A DNA stretch of 64,000 bases from positions 6,634,001-6,698,000 of the forward strand of contig JAWQUS010000023.1 in assembly GCA_036365455.1 (NCBI GenBank), given 5' to 3'. How positions within the stretch are numbered: the stretch's first letter is position 1; every line of letters starts with the position of its first letter. This document shows positions 28,922 through 40,601 of the stretch, in pieces. Below the pieces are notes generated by a model. The model searched no databases, had not been told where the DNA came from, and worked only from the letters and a program-made list of their open reading frames with translations. The stretch is from Macrosoma leucophasiata (taxonomy: Eukaryota > Arthropoda > Insecta > Lepidoptera > Hedylidae). Both the position numbers and the translations under genes were made by a program.

Positions 28922-29321
28922 AGAACTGACATGCAGGTTTTGGCGGAAACGCGGAAAAGAGCTGGGTCGCTGCGTGATATTATTTTCGAAATTTGTGAAT
29001 AATCGCGTTTTATGTGTAAAAATGGTGGGATTTTTATCGTAAAGCATTCGATAACGTTCACAGGTGTAAGAAAGTGATATTATGAAGTGAAAAGTGATTT
29101 TTCATGTTGCCTCCAAAACTTCGTAAAATCTCCTAGTAAGGTCCCCATCACTTTACTGGAGCCATCTCATCATATTCCACATGGAAGCATCCAATCATCG
29201 TCATCTTCCATATGGATATTCATTATCATAAGAAATGAAGAAAACTATTTTCTAAAGATTGGCTGTTAAGGACTTGCTTCCGTGGCCGTAAAATAATTAA
29301 AAAAAAAAAAGAACTGACATG
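28922..29321 (+). mobile_element. Retroposed poly(A) sequence with 12-bp target duplication
   Basis: AGAACTGACATG at 28922-28933 recurs at 29310-29321, directly after a run of about 13 A. The 376-bp insert between them has no intron-like structure and no long open frame. It is either a processed retrocopy of a transcript or a SINE. I do not recognise the source. It inserted right beside the palindromic MITE. Confidence 0.75.
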
Positions 29322-29349
29322 ACATCCATCTGACATCTGACATCTGCGA

Positions 29350-29808
29350 TAGGGATGGTGATCTGATATCGATTAATAGGAAGATCGATCTAAAGAACCA
29401 AAAAAATATATATTTAAATCGACTCAAAGCACTGGATCAATCTAGCAAATCGATGCCATACCCTGGAAAATCGAAGATCGATCATTTTGATTCATTAAAT
29501 TCGGAAGCATACATAGTAAAAAGAGAAAATAAATGAATTTTTATGTCGTGTACTGTGCACACATAAAAATTCATAAGATTTACTGTCAGGATAGGAAGCA
29601 TTATACCAGTATTGAACATTAAAGAGTTGCTTTTTTTCTCGTCTGCTTTCTTTGATAAAATTCAAATAAAACATACTACATAATCCAAATCGAAGATAAA
29701 TCGATTAATCGGTGATAGATTTTTTCGATGTCAATTTAATCGTCTATCGATTTTGACACTTTGATTCAAATATATTCGAAAATCGATCTTTTTTAGAAAG
29801 AATCTCCA
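29350..29808. mobile_element. TAGGGATGGTGAT element, copy with lost right end
   Basis: Begins TAGGGATGGTGATCTG and is rich in ATCGAT words; it matches the complete element at 31971-32416 along its length. The right part reaches GAAAGAATC, but the final CATCCCTA is gone where a LINE fragment starts. Confidence 0.65.
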
Positions 29809-29822
29809 AGCATAATCTAACA

Positions 29823-30330
29823 TTGACATTCGAAACTTGGGATAAAACTATTGACCGGGCGGCTGAAAGCGATACCAGCTTATATGCTCTCACGCGAGCC
29901 CTCACCCACGAGCCACCCCCCATTTACCCCCTGCTTGACAGCTCCGGTAAAAGGTGCTACGGACCCAAGGATCGGGCCGAAATATTGGCCGCCCATTTGG
30001 AAGGGGTATTTACCCCCCACCCTGCCTCCCTGGACCCCGCTGTCATCGAGCAACTTGATGCCTGCGAGCGCCGTGTGAGGGAACTATTATCGTCTCCCGC
30101 CGCGCCGCTGCCCGGGGAGAACTTCGTATCTCCCTCAGAGTTGCGGAGAGCCGTCGTACGGCTACCTTCACGGAAAGTGGCTGGACCACATGGTATTCCG
30201 ACTGCGGCGCTGCAGCATCTGCCGTAGAGAAGCTTGGTAACCCTAATCAAGCTTTTCAACGGCATACTCCGGACCGGAGATTTTCCCGACATCTGGAAGT
30301 TGGGGAAAGTCGACAACGGACCACATCGTC
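29823..30330 (+). pseudogene. Non-LTR retrotransposon ORF2 fragment (Jockey-like)
   Basis: Open from 29823 to a stop at 30225. It encodes a region between endonuclease and reverse transcriptase: WDKTIDRA, YPLLDSSG, RAEILAAHLEGVF, then KVAGPHGIPTAALQHLP, the equivalent of the usual KAPGPDGI block at the start of RT. In another frame, LIKLFNGILRTGDFPDIWK continues the RT, so a stop and frame change break it. The rest is missing. Confidence 0.7.
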
Positions 30331-30459
30331 ATCTCCGCGGATTCGCGAACTACTTCCCAGCGCCTCGCCGAGAGCGCGTCGAGACGATGACGCAAACGTT
30401 AATGAAGTTTCTGTCCCTGTCCCACGTATTCGGATACGCCACCAATTGGTAAGCTTGGG

Positions 30460-30795
30460 TAACTACGCCCACCTACACCACTGGCGGTTGGGTTCAATCC
30501 CCGACCCAGAGTAGCATCTCTCCCTGAGGTAGCGATCGCAATGCCTGGCTAAGGCTAATGAGACGTTGCGTCGCTGTAACCTTGTGTCGGCACTCCACAG
30601 CCGGCGTCCAAACCAAGAAAGGTGGAACACGCCCCCGTCGTAACGGGGGCAGATCAAGCCCGGGCAAAGAGGACTGCCTCGTAGGCCCGGACCGCGTCGC
30701 GCGCTTCGCACGCGCCGCGAGGTCATCACTACCATTCGACTATTTGCCTCCGGTGGCAATCGCCGCGGGGGCAACTGGGAATAATTCACTTCTTG
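30460..30795. repeat. GC-rich repeat ending in GCCGCGGGGGCAACTGG
   Basis: GC-rich block with a B-box-like GGGTTCAATCCCCGACC near the start and a terminal TTTGCCTCCGGTGGCAATCG followed by CCGCGGGGGCAACTGG. The same end occurs inverted at 24160-24210. Probably a SINE or LINE 3' region. Confidence 0.45.
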
Positions 30796-30799
30796 TGGG

Positions 30800-31960
30800 A
30801 TGTATCGATCTGATATTGATTTACTGGAAAATCGTTAGCTTACTTGGGCTATAAAATCGATCTGAGTACCGGACATGGGTGTAATTATTATTATTAATAA
30901 TGGAATCTGCACTATAGCAAAAAAAATGTGCCCGTTTATGAAACCCATTCATGTCATTTCTACAAATCCATAATAATATTAATAATTTGTTATGTATAAA
31001 ATTTGGGACTAGTTGAGACACTACAATAAAAACTTGATTATTATGGTAGCATTATTTTTAAATATCATTTCGTAAGTGTATGTGTAAGTGAATTGATAAG
31101 CTGTGATCTGATTCTTTGGACCTCTCAGCGCACGATCGATAGTCTGAAATAGCCGTAAAAATACCCAATTATAGTTTTATAGGAGTTTACTCCCTAAGAA
31201 ACGATTTGAGTTATAAAGCCCGGTACGAATTTTAAGAGGAGTAAAATCAAATGAAGCACTAAAGCTGAGGCTCAACATGGTTTATATATGTGAAGGTACT
31301 CCGTGGTTACGCGCTAACGATCTCCTTAGGCACACCGAGTAAACTCCCATCATGCGTCGGAGCTGATACACACACTTTTTGGTATGAATACTATGAATAA
31401 AGATTGCAAACATCAAATTGACGCAAGAACGTCGTTATTTATTTAAATTAGAGAAATCTCAAAACATATTGAGGTGAATGAAATGTTTGCAGCGTATGGT
31501 TTCAATATCAATTACATAGTTTCTTGGGCTACTAGCATTTCTATTCAAATCCAAGATGAACAAAGTACTTTTTTACAGGATGTGATGGTTTATTGTGATG
31601 TTGATTATGAAAACGGCATCTGTATCACACTCAAGCTGGTGGACGTCATTATTTTTTCAAAATATGATATGAGTCTCAATTTTATGTTGTGGTGATGGCA
31701 ATTGACAACATTTCAAATTTGACACGACCCTAAAAGAAAAATACCGTTTCTTTATTTTTCTTTTCTGAGTTCAAATATATATATTTTGTATTTTTTAATT
31801 TCTGTAAAAAAAAAATAAAACGGAAAAACATGTGATGACGTCACTTATATGGTGGAATTAAGTAGTTACCATTGCCTATCTTTTGATGAAAACATTATTG
31901 TTACATACTCTGTGGCAAGATGTGTCAAATTGATACGGATACGTCAATGTCAAAGTATAA
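30800..31960. other. Intergenic stretch, little recognised
   Basis: 30805-30860 has ATCGATCTGATATTGATT words like the TAGGGATGG element. The rest has short open frames without domains, including one at 31474-31695 that lacks splice or homology support. Confidence 0.4.
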
Positions 31961-31970
31961 AACTAGGAAG

Positions 31971-32416
31971 TAGGGATGGTGATCCGAGACCTGAGATCGA
32001 TTAATCGGAAAAGCGATCCATAGGAACCAAAAAATCGATTCTTATTTAAATAATTACAATAATTTATTTAAATCGATCCACAGTACTGGATTGATCTAGT
32101 GAATCGATACGTATAGTATGGAAAATCGAAGACCGATCTTTTTGGTTAATTCACATAGGGACGTAGGAAACATACAGATCATAAGATTTAACGTTTAAAC
32201 GTGAGTATAGGAAGCATTATACCAGCATTGAACACTGTTGAGTTGCTTTTTTTTGGTCGTCTGTTTTCTTTGAAATTTAGTATTACATACCTATCCCAAA
32301 TCAAAAATAGATCCATAATTGAAGATCGATTTTTTTCAATGTCGATTTAATCGTGGATGGATTTTGGACACTTCGATTCGAACATTGATTTATTTCAGAA
32401 AGAATCGCCATCCCTA
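31971..32416. mobile_element. Complete TAGGGATGGTGAT hAT-like MITE
   Basis: TIRs TAGGGATGGTGATC and the inverse GATTCTTTCTGAA-linked ATCGCCATCCCTA bound 446 bp. Flanks CTAGGAAG (31963-31970) and CTACGAAG (32417-32424) are an 8-bp duplication with one change. The interior is rich in ATCGAT. A second, truncated copy is at 29350. Confidence 0.75.
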
Positions 32417-33031
32417 CTACGAAGTCTATGAAAAGTTGCTACGAACTTATTTATTAAAATAAAAACAAGTTTTAAAGTTTTAAACAACGACTTAGCCCTC
32501 AGACTGTGGATATAATATTGATATTTTTTATTTGTAGTTGGATCAAGGAAGATATTAATCGACGACACGCAGGGTCAAAGAATTTTTTAAAATTATATTG
32601 ATATATCGATAATTTTCGATATATCGAATACTGGGACTGATATTTTTAAATTAAAAAGATCACAGCCCGACATCGAGTTTGACAAGCTGACAACGTCAAG
32701 ACAATGACATCTTCAATTTTTTTAAAGGGTCACGGCACAAGGCAATGTTATTATCGCCATTCCACCATATGTGTGACGTCATATGGCGCATACGTCTTTT
32801 TAGAATACACTAACTTTCAATGTAGAAATTATGAATAAAAAGTACAAAATTTCAAAAAATGGTTAAACATGGGGCCCCTACTTTTGGATTAACTTTTGAA
32901 TAATGTAATAAAACATGTAGGTAAAAAATAAGAAATGTTGTCAATTGCATTTTTTTTTCTCCAAATCCAAGATTTTGGACATATTGAATTTTTTATATCA
33001 TATTGTGAAAAAGCTATCCATTGCATCGTTT

Positions 33032-33263
33032 TGGGGCCGTACGTAAAATACGTCACGCTCAAATAAGCCTTTCTGACCTAACCCTCCCATTGTCGCGCTA
33101 TGTCACACTATCTGTGACCTCCCTAAATATTACGTCACAAAAACGTAGTCCTCGCCGGAATATGACAATTTTTTCCGTTTATAATAATCTAACGAAATAT
33201 TCACTATCTGTGTCCCCTCTATTGTATGCGAACGTATTTTACGAACGGCCCTTTTGTGTTACG
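33032..33263. mobile_element. GGGCCGT...ACGTCAC DNA element
   Basis: Ends GGGGCCGTACGTAAAATACG and the inverse CGTATTTTACGAACGGCCC bound about 232 bp, with GTGACCTCC and TATTACGTCAC inside. A diverged relative is at 1060-1325. Confidence 0.65.
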
Positions 33264-33269
33264 GTTAAA

Positions 33270-36200
33270 TGATAATTCAACCGGCATACGAAATCATTTG
33301 AAGGCGGGTTAATTAGGTAAAATGGTCCTCAAGTTCTCATCTTAATTGTCAATCAATAAATCCTCGAGCTCTGTCATGTGTTCTGACCCTGTATGTGGAA
33401 CTGTGCCTTCAACTGCCTTCATACAATACGACCTAACGAGAAAATACTAACAGTAGATTCTACCATTTAATGGCAGGTAGATTAGGAAAATTACACTTAA
33501 GCCGATTGTGCCTCCCTATCGCTAGTTCCGAGCTCTCACTTTTATCTGCGGCTCTGTCGGAACGTGACACATTTTTTCGTGTGTGCAGCCGGTGTTTTTC
33601 GATTTATTAGACGTTGTCACGTAAATAACAAATCTTGATTTTCTAGACAGGAATATCAATTCACTGGATCGATCGAAAAGTCAATTAATATAATAGTTCA
33701 CTTAAAAAATATATTTTTTAAATAATCGATGAACGCCATCCGTAAGCCCTAGTGTTATGTCAAAAATAGTCAAAAGTCAAATCTAAATGTCAAAAGTTCA
33801 AAACTGTCAAAAGCGAAATTGAATCGAGTCGTGTTAGCATAAAGGTATTTCATCTTGGCAAATAATTTAAATTAATTAATTTCGAGTCAAAGGGCGGCTG
33901 ATTTTTAAGTCGGATGTTACTATAAACCTGTGAACTCACGTTTCATGCACACGTCTTTTTTTCAACAAACATTTATTATGTGTTATTCACAAATGTTTGA
34001 ATGAGCTCAGCGGTTTTGAATTTCAGATGTTTCAGTGTTTTTAAGCCAGGTTGTCTGCTGAATTTAATTCCATTTATTAATGCCTTGGACCTCTAATTTA
34101 GGGCATGACTAATAAAACAGGTGAGTAAGTTTATTTGTATATGTATAGGCACAAAAACAATAATATTCTAAGTTTGATGTACCTACATAATTTATAAGCC
34201 TTGTTTTACAAGCAGAATCTAAACTGTAATTCTAAGAGATATATAATTTAACATGGCATTCTAGAATATATTAAAGTACTTTAGTTCGAAGTATTGTTTA
34301 GTTGCAATGTGTATAAAACCAGAGAAAAGATTGTTCACAAAAGTTTTTACAGCTATATTATTATAAATCAACAAGCCAGATAATTGGTTTGTAAATATAT
34401 AACAAATATTCAAATTATTCTCAACCACAATATCCATCTAGAATGTACTGTGTAATATGCATGTGTATAAATTACGTCATTTAATATTTTCTATGCTGCT
34501 CTTTGTCCATAATTGAATATTCCAAATACCTTAATAATTTAAACCTGTCAGCTTTCGAGAAATATATCGCCCGCTCGATTTTCAAGAACTTACTGAATTT
34601 TATTCTATTTGCTAAATTTTTAAATATCATGTTTTTTACTTGGTTACTCAAATAAGAAGTTATATAATTTATTTTTATAACAATAGGAAATAACTATTCA
34701 AAGTGTGAATAAATTTACATAAATATTATTTCTTTTATTAGTAATATTATATTTACTGTGTTACATTAATTCCCTAGCTAAGTAGTTTAAGATTTAATTA
34801 TTATATTTAAATATTCAAATAATGTTTTTTATCATGAGTTTCGGTGATAGAATTGTTAGCTGGCACAACATTCTATTTGTCAGTACATGTTAATATCTAC
34901 TGGACACTGGTGTTGGACTAAGTAAAACTTCCTATTAACCTGATAAGTAGATCCATGCAAGTCAATTGCAATGATATAAAACTTGATGAATTCATTAAAA
35001 GAAAGGAATAGGTAGAAAAATTAAAATGTGCAATAACTTGCATCTATAATATTTAAATTCAAATTAAATATGTATTCTGTGGTTGTTTCTATGGGCAGAG
35101 TGGATAATATTTATCTTAGCCTATGCACTGCCCTACAAACCCTAAATAAATATGCCTGTTTTCTTTTAGGAAAGAAAAAAAAGTTTTTTTTTAATTTTGT
35201 GTAAGATTTAACAAAATGTTTTCGAAGTCATTACAAATCAATAATTACCTAGAGTGAATAACTATTAAATATAAAGTAAAAGTAAAACATATGAGAACCG
35301 AAAAACAAAACTAAGAACTCGGTTAAAAATGGATCTGTGCACAAAAATTAGCTACTTATTCATAGGTACAAAATAAATATATCTGGTTTTGCTTAATAAA
35401 AAAAATCATTAATTTTTAAAACTCAAAAATGTATTAATGTAATCAGCATTGTGATCCTTAATTTTTATTGCTAGTTTTGATAAAGGGGATTGCTAATAAT
35501 GGAATAGAGAAAGTAAGAGTTATGAAACCAATTATTTCTTGTTTATTATCATAAACATTTAAAATAAATGTAATTAAATATTGTAATGATAAACAATGTG
35601 ATAAGTCTAAGGAAGTATCTGGATGATAAACACATATCTATAATGAGGTCCTATTTGCTATCAACAGTTCAAGGCCAAACTTGGGATCTCAATGACATTT
35701 AAACTTTTGAGAAACAAGATAGGTATTGTATATTTCCTTTTATTTCCAATTAAAAATATAGGGTCTGTTCGCCAGTTCCCCTACCGGTGCCAGTTTTCGA
35801 CTTTTCCATCGACTTCTTGGACTAATCGGTACAAAATAGCATTATTAACAAGAATGGGAACCTCACATAAATACTGTGGCACCCCAAATAGTTCCGTTGT
35901 ACGCACACATAGACAATATGCACATTTGCACACAGAATAGTGGTTAGTTTTTAAATGTAATTTTGCGTTTTTTGATTTGTTTCTTATTTGTATTGATAAA
36001 CAATGAGTCTTAGTATTTATTAAAAATAAGTCTCACTGTATATTTCTTTGGGAAAAATATAAAATTGAATAGTCGGTAACTGGTTACATCGTTTTCGTAA
36101 ATGCCTACTTCTCGACTGCTGCGGTCGAAAACAGGTCGTAGAGTCCAGTTATGTTGCCCCTTTTTTTTACATATTCTTAAAGAAACTACTGAACCTAATT

Positions 36201-36775
36201 TTAAAATTGAATCTTATTCATACCAGAATAGTATCAGCCAGTTTTCGGCCGGATGATTTCAAATATTTTATGAATAACGCGTGTCGGCAAAAATCTTGGT
36301 CGAAAATGGGGTATGTAATAGCTTTATGCCATATTACGACTACCATAATCGAAATACAGTTTTTCAGTTTAAATTGTTGCAAAAATGTATGGACCTCCGG
36401 CCATGTATTGTACACAATATCATTAAACAGGCAAAATCAATATAATAACGTTTTTACTGCATATTTTCAATTATTTAGCTTTGTTTGCAGTTACAAAACT
36501 TTATTTGCAGTTAGAATTGCAACTCAAAACTAACATGGCGAATATGGCGGGAGATGTTTGATGGGCTATTTTGACATTTTCATTTTTTAAATTGTATTTT
36601 GATTATATAGTACTTGGAGAAAAAAGTAATATTTTCTAAATACTGTCGAAATCGATTGATCCCAAGCAAATGATAAAATCGTTTGAATTAAATGTGGTCG
36701 TAACTCTAAAATATATTCTTGAATAAATTAATTGTATATTTTTCGGATTCTTCTTTAATTTACTCATTTTTTGAG
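33270..36775. other. AT-rich intergenic stretch
   Basis: No gene recognised. 33380-33540 carries a heavily diverged family A copy. From 33700 to 36775 the DNA is very AT-rich, with only short open frames lacking domains. Confidence 0.45.
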
Positions 36776-36778
36776 GTC

Positions 36779-38215
36779 GTGTACGAACCAGAGCCGAGCT
36801 CGCAACATCTCCTTTAAACAGTTAACAGTAACCCGATACCCAAAAAGGGGATCGCAGTGATCCGGCCAATTACAGGCCCATAGCAATAACCTTCCTACTC
36901 TGCAAAGTCTTGGAGCGTGTGATCAATACACAACTGCTGCAGTATCTAGAGGATCATCAGCTGATCAGTGACCGCTAATGCAAGTGGCTGTATACCTGGA
37001 CATTGCTAAGGCCTTTGACCGGGGCTGGCACAGGGCACTTCTCGCGAAACTTCCATCCTACGGTCTTCCCGATAGGCTATGCAACTGGACAGCCAGCTTT
37101 CTGTCTGAGCGTTATATACAACTCTTAGTTGATGGTCAGCGCTCAGACAGACTAGGTACCTATCAACGATGTGTGCCGCAAAGCTCTGTATCTCCCACAC
37201 TTTTTCTCCTGCATATCAATAAAATGTTGGAGCAAAACTCCAATTTTCATTGCTAAACCGATGATAGTACGGGAGATGCACACTACACTAGCCGTACAAA
37301 TGCCTCTCGGACACTTCTCGAGGAAAGCACTACTATACTTGTGTCTGAAATCGAGCGCTCCCTGGAGCGAGTCTCGGATTGGAGTTGGCAGTTCAACCTC
37401 TCGAAGATACAAGTCTTCGCGTTCACCGCTAAGAAAACCCCATTCATTGTAGCACCACAGTTCCAGGGCACTGCTTGCCATTAGTAAGAGTATCGGTATC
37501 CTGGGCGTTGACATATCGAACGAAGTGCAATTCGGGAGTCACATTGAGTGTAAGACCAAGTTGGCACCCAAAAAGTTGGGGGTGCTTAACAAACCGAAGC
37601 AGTATTTCACATCGGGGCAGCTACTACAGCTTTATATGGCCCAAGTGCGGTCCCATCTGGAATACTGCTCTCATTTGTGGGCGGGCTCCCAAATACTAGC
37701 TTGGTCCACTTGACTCCCTACAAAGACGCGCTGTTCGTATTGTTAACGATCCAGGATTTACTGACAAGTTCGAACATCTAAGCCTGCCTCGCAATGTCTC
37801 TGACATTGCGAGTCTGTGCGTGTTATACCGTCTCTACAATGGTGAGTGCTCTGTCGAACTGTTCGACATGTTGCCACCGTCTCTTTCCCTCACAGACCAA
37901 TCAGCCTTCCTCTTTCCCTACACCGTACTACCCGCCGAAGAGAGAAGTTTCACCCTCACCGGCTGGACACCTGGCAGTGCTCAAAGGTGCGGTTTTCTCT
38001 TTCGTTTCTGCCCAGAACGTGTAAATTGTGGAACGAAGGTTGAGATGTTCCCTCGGTGCTACAATATGGGGTTCTTAAAAATGGCGTCAAAATAGTCTTT
38101 CAGGGCTGGCAGCGCGTTGGCAACTCCCCTGGTGTTGCAAATGTTCATAGGCGACGGTGACCACTTACCATCAGGTGGCCCATCTGCTTGTCAACATAAT
38201 GACATTAAAAAAAAT
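36779..38215 (+). pseudogene. Degenerate LINE reverse transcriptase copy
   Basis: Encodes, across several frames, DPANYRPIAITFLLCKVLE, EDHQLISD, then [33 protein letters not shown] and LFLLHINKML, in RT order. The usual [10 protein letters not shown] is altered, a deletion removes RT sequence after about 36975, and frameshifts and stops recur. The 3' part has GGTGACCACTTACCATCAGG and ends in A-rich sequence at 38210. Related copies: 54215-55415 (-) and 18535-18720 (-). CR1/Jockey-type by motif. Confidence 0.75.
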
Positions 38216-38219
38216 ACAG

Positions 38220-38730
38220 CATATTGATGACCTTTGAGGTAAAAGTGCCATTAAAAATTTAACTTCACTTATTACTTGTTGAGGTTAATAAAGCAGGCCA
38301 TAAAGACTGATATGATAAGAATTAAAGATAATGTTCCTATTTTCTGAAAAATGCTAAAAGTGCGATTTTGTTTTAGTGTAAATCTATAGTTGGAAAAATA
38401 AATAAATGAAAGATTGACTTTAGCTCATCGACGACACTTGTTTTATTTTGCTGTCATAATATTGTATGCTAATATTTGAACATAGTACGAGTTTTTATAT
38501 TTAAAATATATTGAATGCCTCATTTTTTGACATCACACCCAATAGTCGAGAACTGGCGAATTTAAAGTCGGGAACTGGAAATTTCGGTCGTAAACTGGTA
38601 AAATCGGCGTTTTCGGCTTTATTGTTTTTTTTTTGTAATTATTTCTAGGTCCTACATGAAAATAAGGGATATTAAACGAAAGGATATTAAAAATAAATTT
38701 TTTAAAGAAAATTTTATTTTTAAAGAAAAA
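38220..38730. other. AT-rich stretch, nothing recognised
   Basis: No gene or clear repeat ends between the LINE copy and the tRNA-like element. Confidence 0.5.
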
Positions 38731-38848
38731 TGGAAAGAAAAATTTGACTTCAGGCGAGACTCGAACTCGCGGCCTACTGGGAATCTAGTCCAGCCGCTCT
38801 TCCAATTGAGCTACTGAAGTCCTGCCCGATTTGTCAAATCTTTCCTTC
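38731..38848 (-). repeat. tRNA-like core flanked by inverted repeats (copy 2)
   Basis: The best-preserved tRNA fold of the three copies. On the minus strand (38820-38746) the acceptor stem ACTTCAG/CTGAAGT is perfect over 7 bp, the D stem is GCTC/GAGC and the T arm GCGAG-TTCGAGT-CTCGC is perfect. The anticodon arm has one mismatch and the loop CTAGATT would give AGA. Outer inverted repeats: TGGAAAGAAAAATTTGAC and the inverse of GTCAAATCTTTCCTTC. A functional tRNA is unlikely but not excluded. Confidence 0.65.
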
Positions 38849-39047
38849 ACATCTATTGCATTGCTTTATGGTAGCAGCAGCGCCATCTATTACCAACTAT
38901 GCTAGTTAGGCTGAAACTGAAAAGTCTATTATATCGGTTGCCTAACTAGAATTCTGCCGCTAGGGCAGAATTCTCCTCCACTAGGCGGTGGGGTCGTCAC
39001 GTCCCTATCCTTGTATTCGGATCGCAATGTGTTAAATATTATGTACT

Positions 39048-39297
39048 AGCTGTTGCCCGCGACTTCGCCCGCGTGGATGTCGAAAAGTAGCCTATGTTCT
39101 TTCTCAAAGTCAGCTATCTCTGTACCAAATTTCATTAAAATCGGTTCAGTCTTTAGACTGGACAAGGTAACAGACAGACAGACAGAGTAACTTTCGGATT
39201 TATAATATAATACTATCTGAGCCCGCGACTTCGTCCACGTGAGAAAAAATATGATTGTTCAGTATCTACCCGGACGAAGTCGTGGGCGCAGCTAGTA
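39048..39297. repeat. CTAGCTGTTGCCCGCGACTTCG inverted-end repeat
   Basis: Starts with ACTAGCTGTTGCCCGCGACT and ends with the inverse GAAGTCGTGGGCGCAGCTAG. Contains ACCAAATTTCATTAAAATCG and a short GACA run. The left end recurs at 42779 and related material at 6140-6225 and 57430-57650. Confidence 0.6.
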
Positions 39298-39640
39298 TAA
39301 AAGTAGCCTAAGTTACTCCTTATCACATCAGCTATCTACCAGTGAAAGTCCCGTCAAAATCGGAGACACTCAAATTCTATTCATTTGTATGTAGGTATGT
39401 ATGTATGGTTGTATAGAGATAAAAGTAGCCTAAATTACTCCTTATCACATCAGCTATCGGCCAGTGAAAGTCCCGTCAAAATCGGAGACACTCAAATTCT
39501 ATTTATTGGTATGTAGATATGTATGTATGTATGGTTGTATGGAGATAAAAGTAGCTTAAGTTACTCCTTATTACATCAGCTACCTACCTGTGGAAGTCCC
39601 GTCAAAGTCGGATACACTCCAATCTATTAACCGCCAAACA
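39297..39640. repeat. Three tandem units of about 122-126 bp
   Basis: Units begin at 39297, 39419 and 39545 with ATAAAAGTAGCCTAA-type sequence. Each contains TTACTCCTTATCACATCAGC, AAGTCCCGTCAAAATCGG and a GTATGTATG run. The third is shorter and more diverged. Confidence 0.8.
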
Positions 39641-40084
39641 GACAGACAGACAGACAAAAATTGAAAAAAATGTTGTTTTGGTATATGTACCGTGTATACA
39701 TACTTATGCATTTAGTAAAAAGCTGTTATTTTAATATTACAAACAGACACTCCAATTTTATTTATTTGTATAGATTAGTAGGGATAATAGTAGAGATCTT
39801 AAATCAACCCAAAATAATATTGAAATCAGAATAAAGAAGTTAAAACCTAAATATAATAACTCAGAAGATAAGAGCGATTATCGATTTCAAATTCGGATTC
39901 ATTTCGTAAATTAGGTACCTACTTCAACATTTTCGTTTTGAATAAATAATGTAAAAACACCTTTAATTACCAGCATCCTCTTATTATCATTTAACTATCT
40001 GCAATTATCTTATCTATTCAGCCTCTATTTAATTTAAGTACACGACGTATAACAATTTCATTGAGAGAATCATAAAAGTTGTAC

Positions 40085-40564
40085 GAAGTGGAGATCGGGG
40101 GCGAATATTGATCAAGGGTTGGGAGTTGCGCGTGTGTGCGCACCCCTCGCACGGACGGGCGCGGTTGTGTGCGTGCGTGATCGGGCCATGTGATGTGCTA
40201 GTAGCGCGGCCGGGTGCCTTCTGTGCCCACCGACTCTATTACAAACACTGATGTCCTTTCCGCTAACTATTCGCATCTTCGCAGCGTAGATGCCTTGCTA
40301 GAATTTGTCGTACTGCAGCGAAATGTGAGGCGAACTGTCGCGACGGAACGCACCTACACGGGCCGCGATGGCACCGTAAAAATCAATAAATCTCCTAGTC
40401 GGACACGAATATTGCATTTGACTCTACTATTCGCTCACAGTGCCGCCGATGGATAGCGCACCGAGTGTAGTGTATGCCAATAGTGTGTTTCCATTTCAGT
40501 GATATAAAAAGGTCAATAAGGCGAGTTCCTGATGTTCAATCACAAGTTACCGACTGACTTTCCA
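40085..40564 (+). promoter_or_regulatory. CpG-rich candidate promoter / 5' UTR of Dab
   Basis: From 40085 to about 40450 the DNA is clearly richer in G, C and CpG than its flanks (GCGCGTGTGTGCGCACCCC, GGGCGCGGTTGTG, TAGCGCGGCCGGG). It ends just before the Dab start codon at 40565. A TTTCCATTTCAG at 40487-40498 could be an acceptor for a UTR exon. Confidence 0.5.
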
Positions 40565-40601
40565 ATGCAAACCCTCCGTAAGAAAACCAGCCCTTGCAAA
40601 T
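40565..40601 (+). CDS. Dab: Dab coding exon 1
   Basis: Twelve codons plus one base, [12 protein letters not shown], ending T|GTGAGT. Joined to 46649 it reads [12 protein letters not shown] in frame, which supports both ends. Confidence 0.8.

Noticed and set aside
35692..35940. 82-residue open frame in AT-rich DNA
   Set aside because: No recognisable motif, no splice context and no codon bias.
39297..39640. CRISPR-like spaced repeats
   Set aside because: Units are contiguous 122-126 bp tandem repeats in a eukaryotic genome, without spacers or cas genes.
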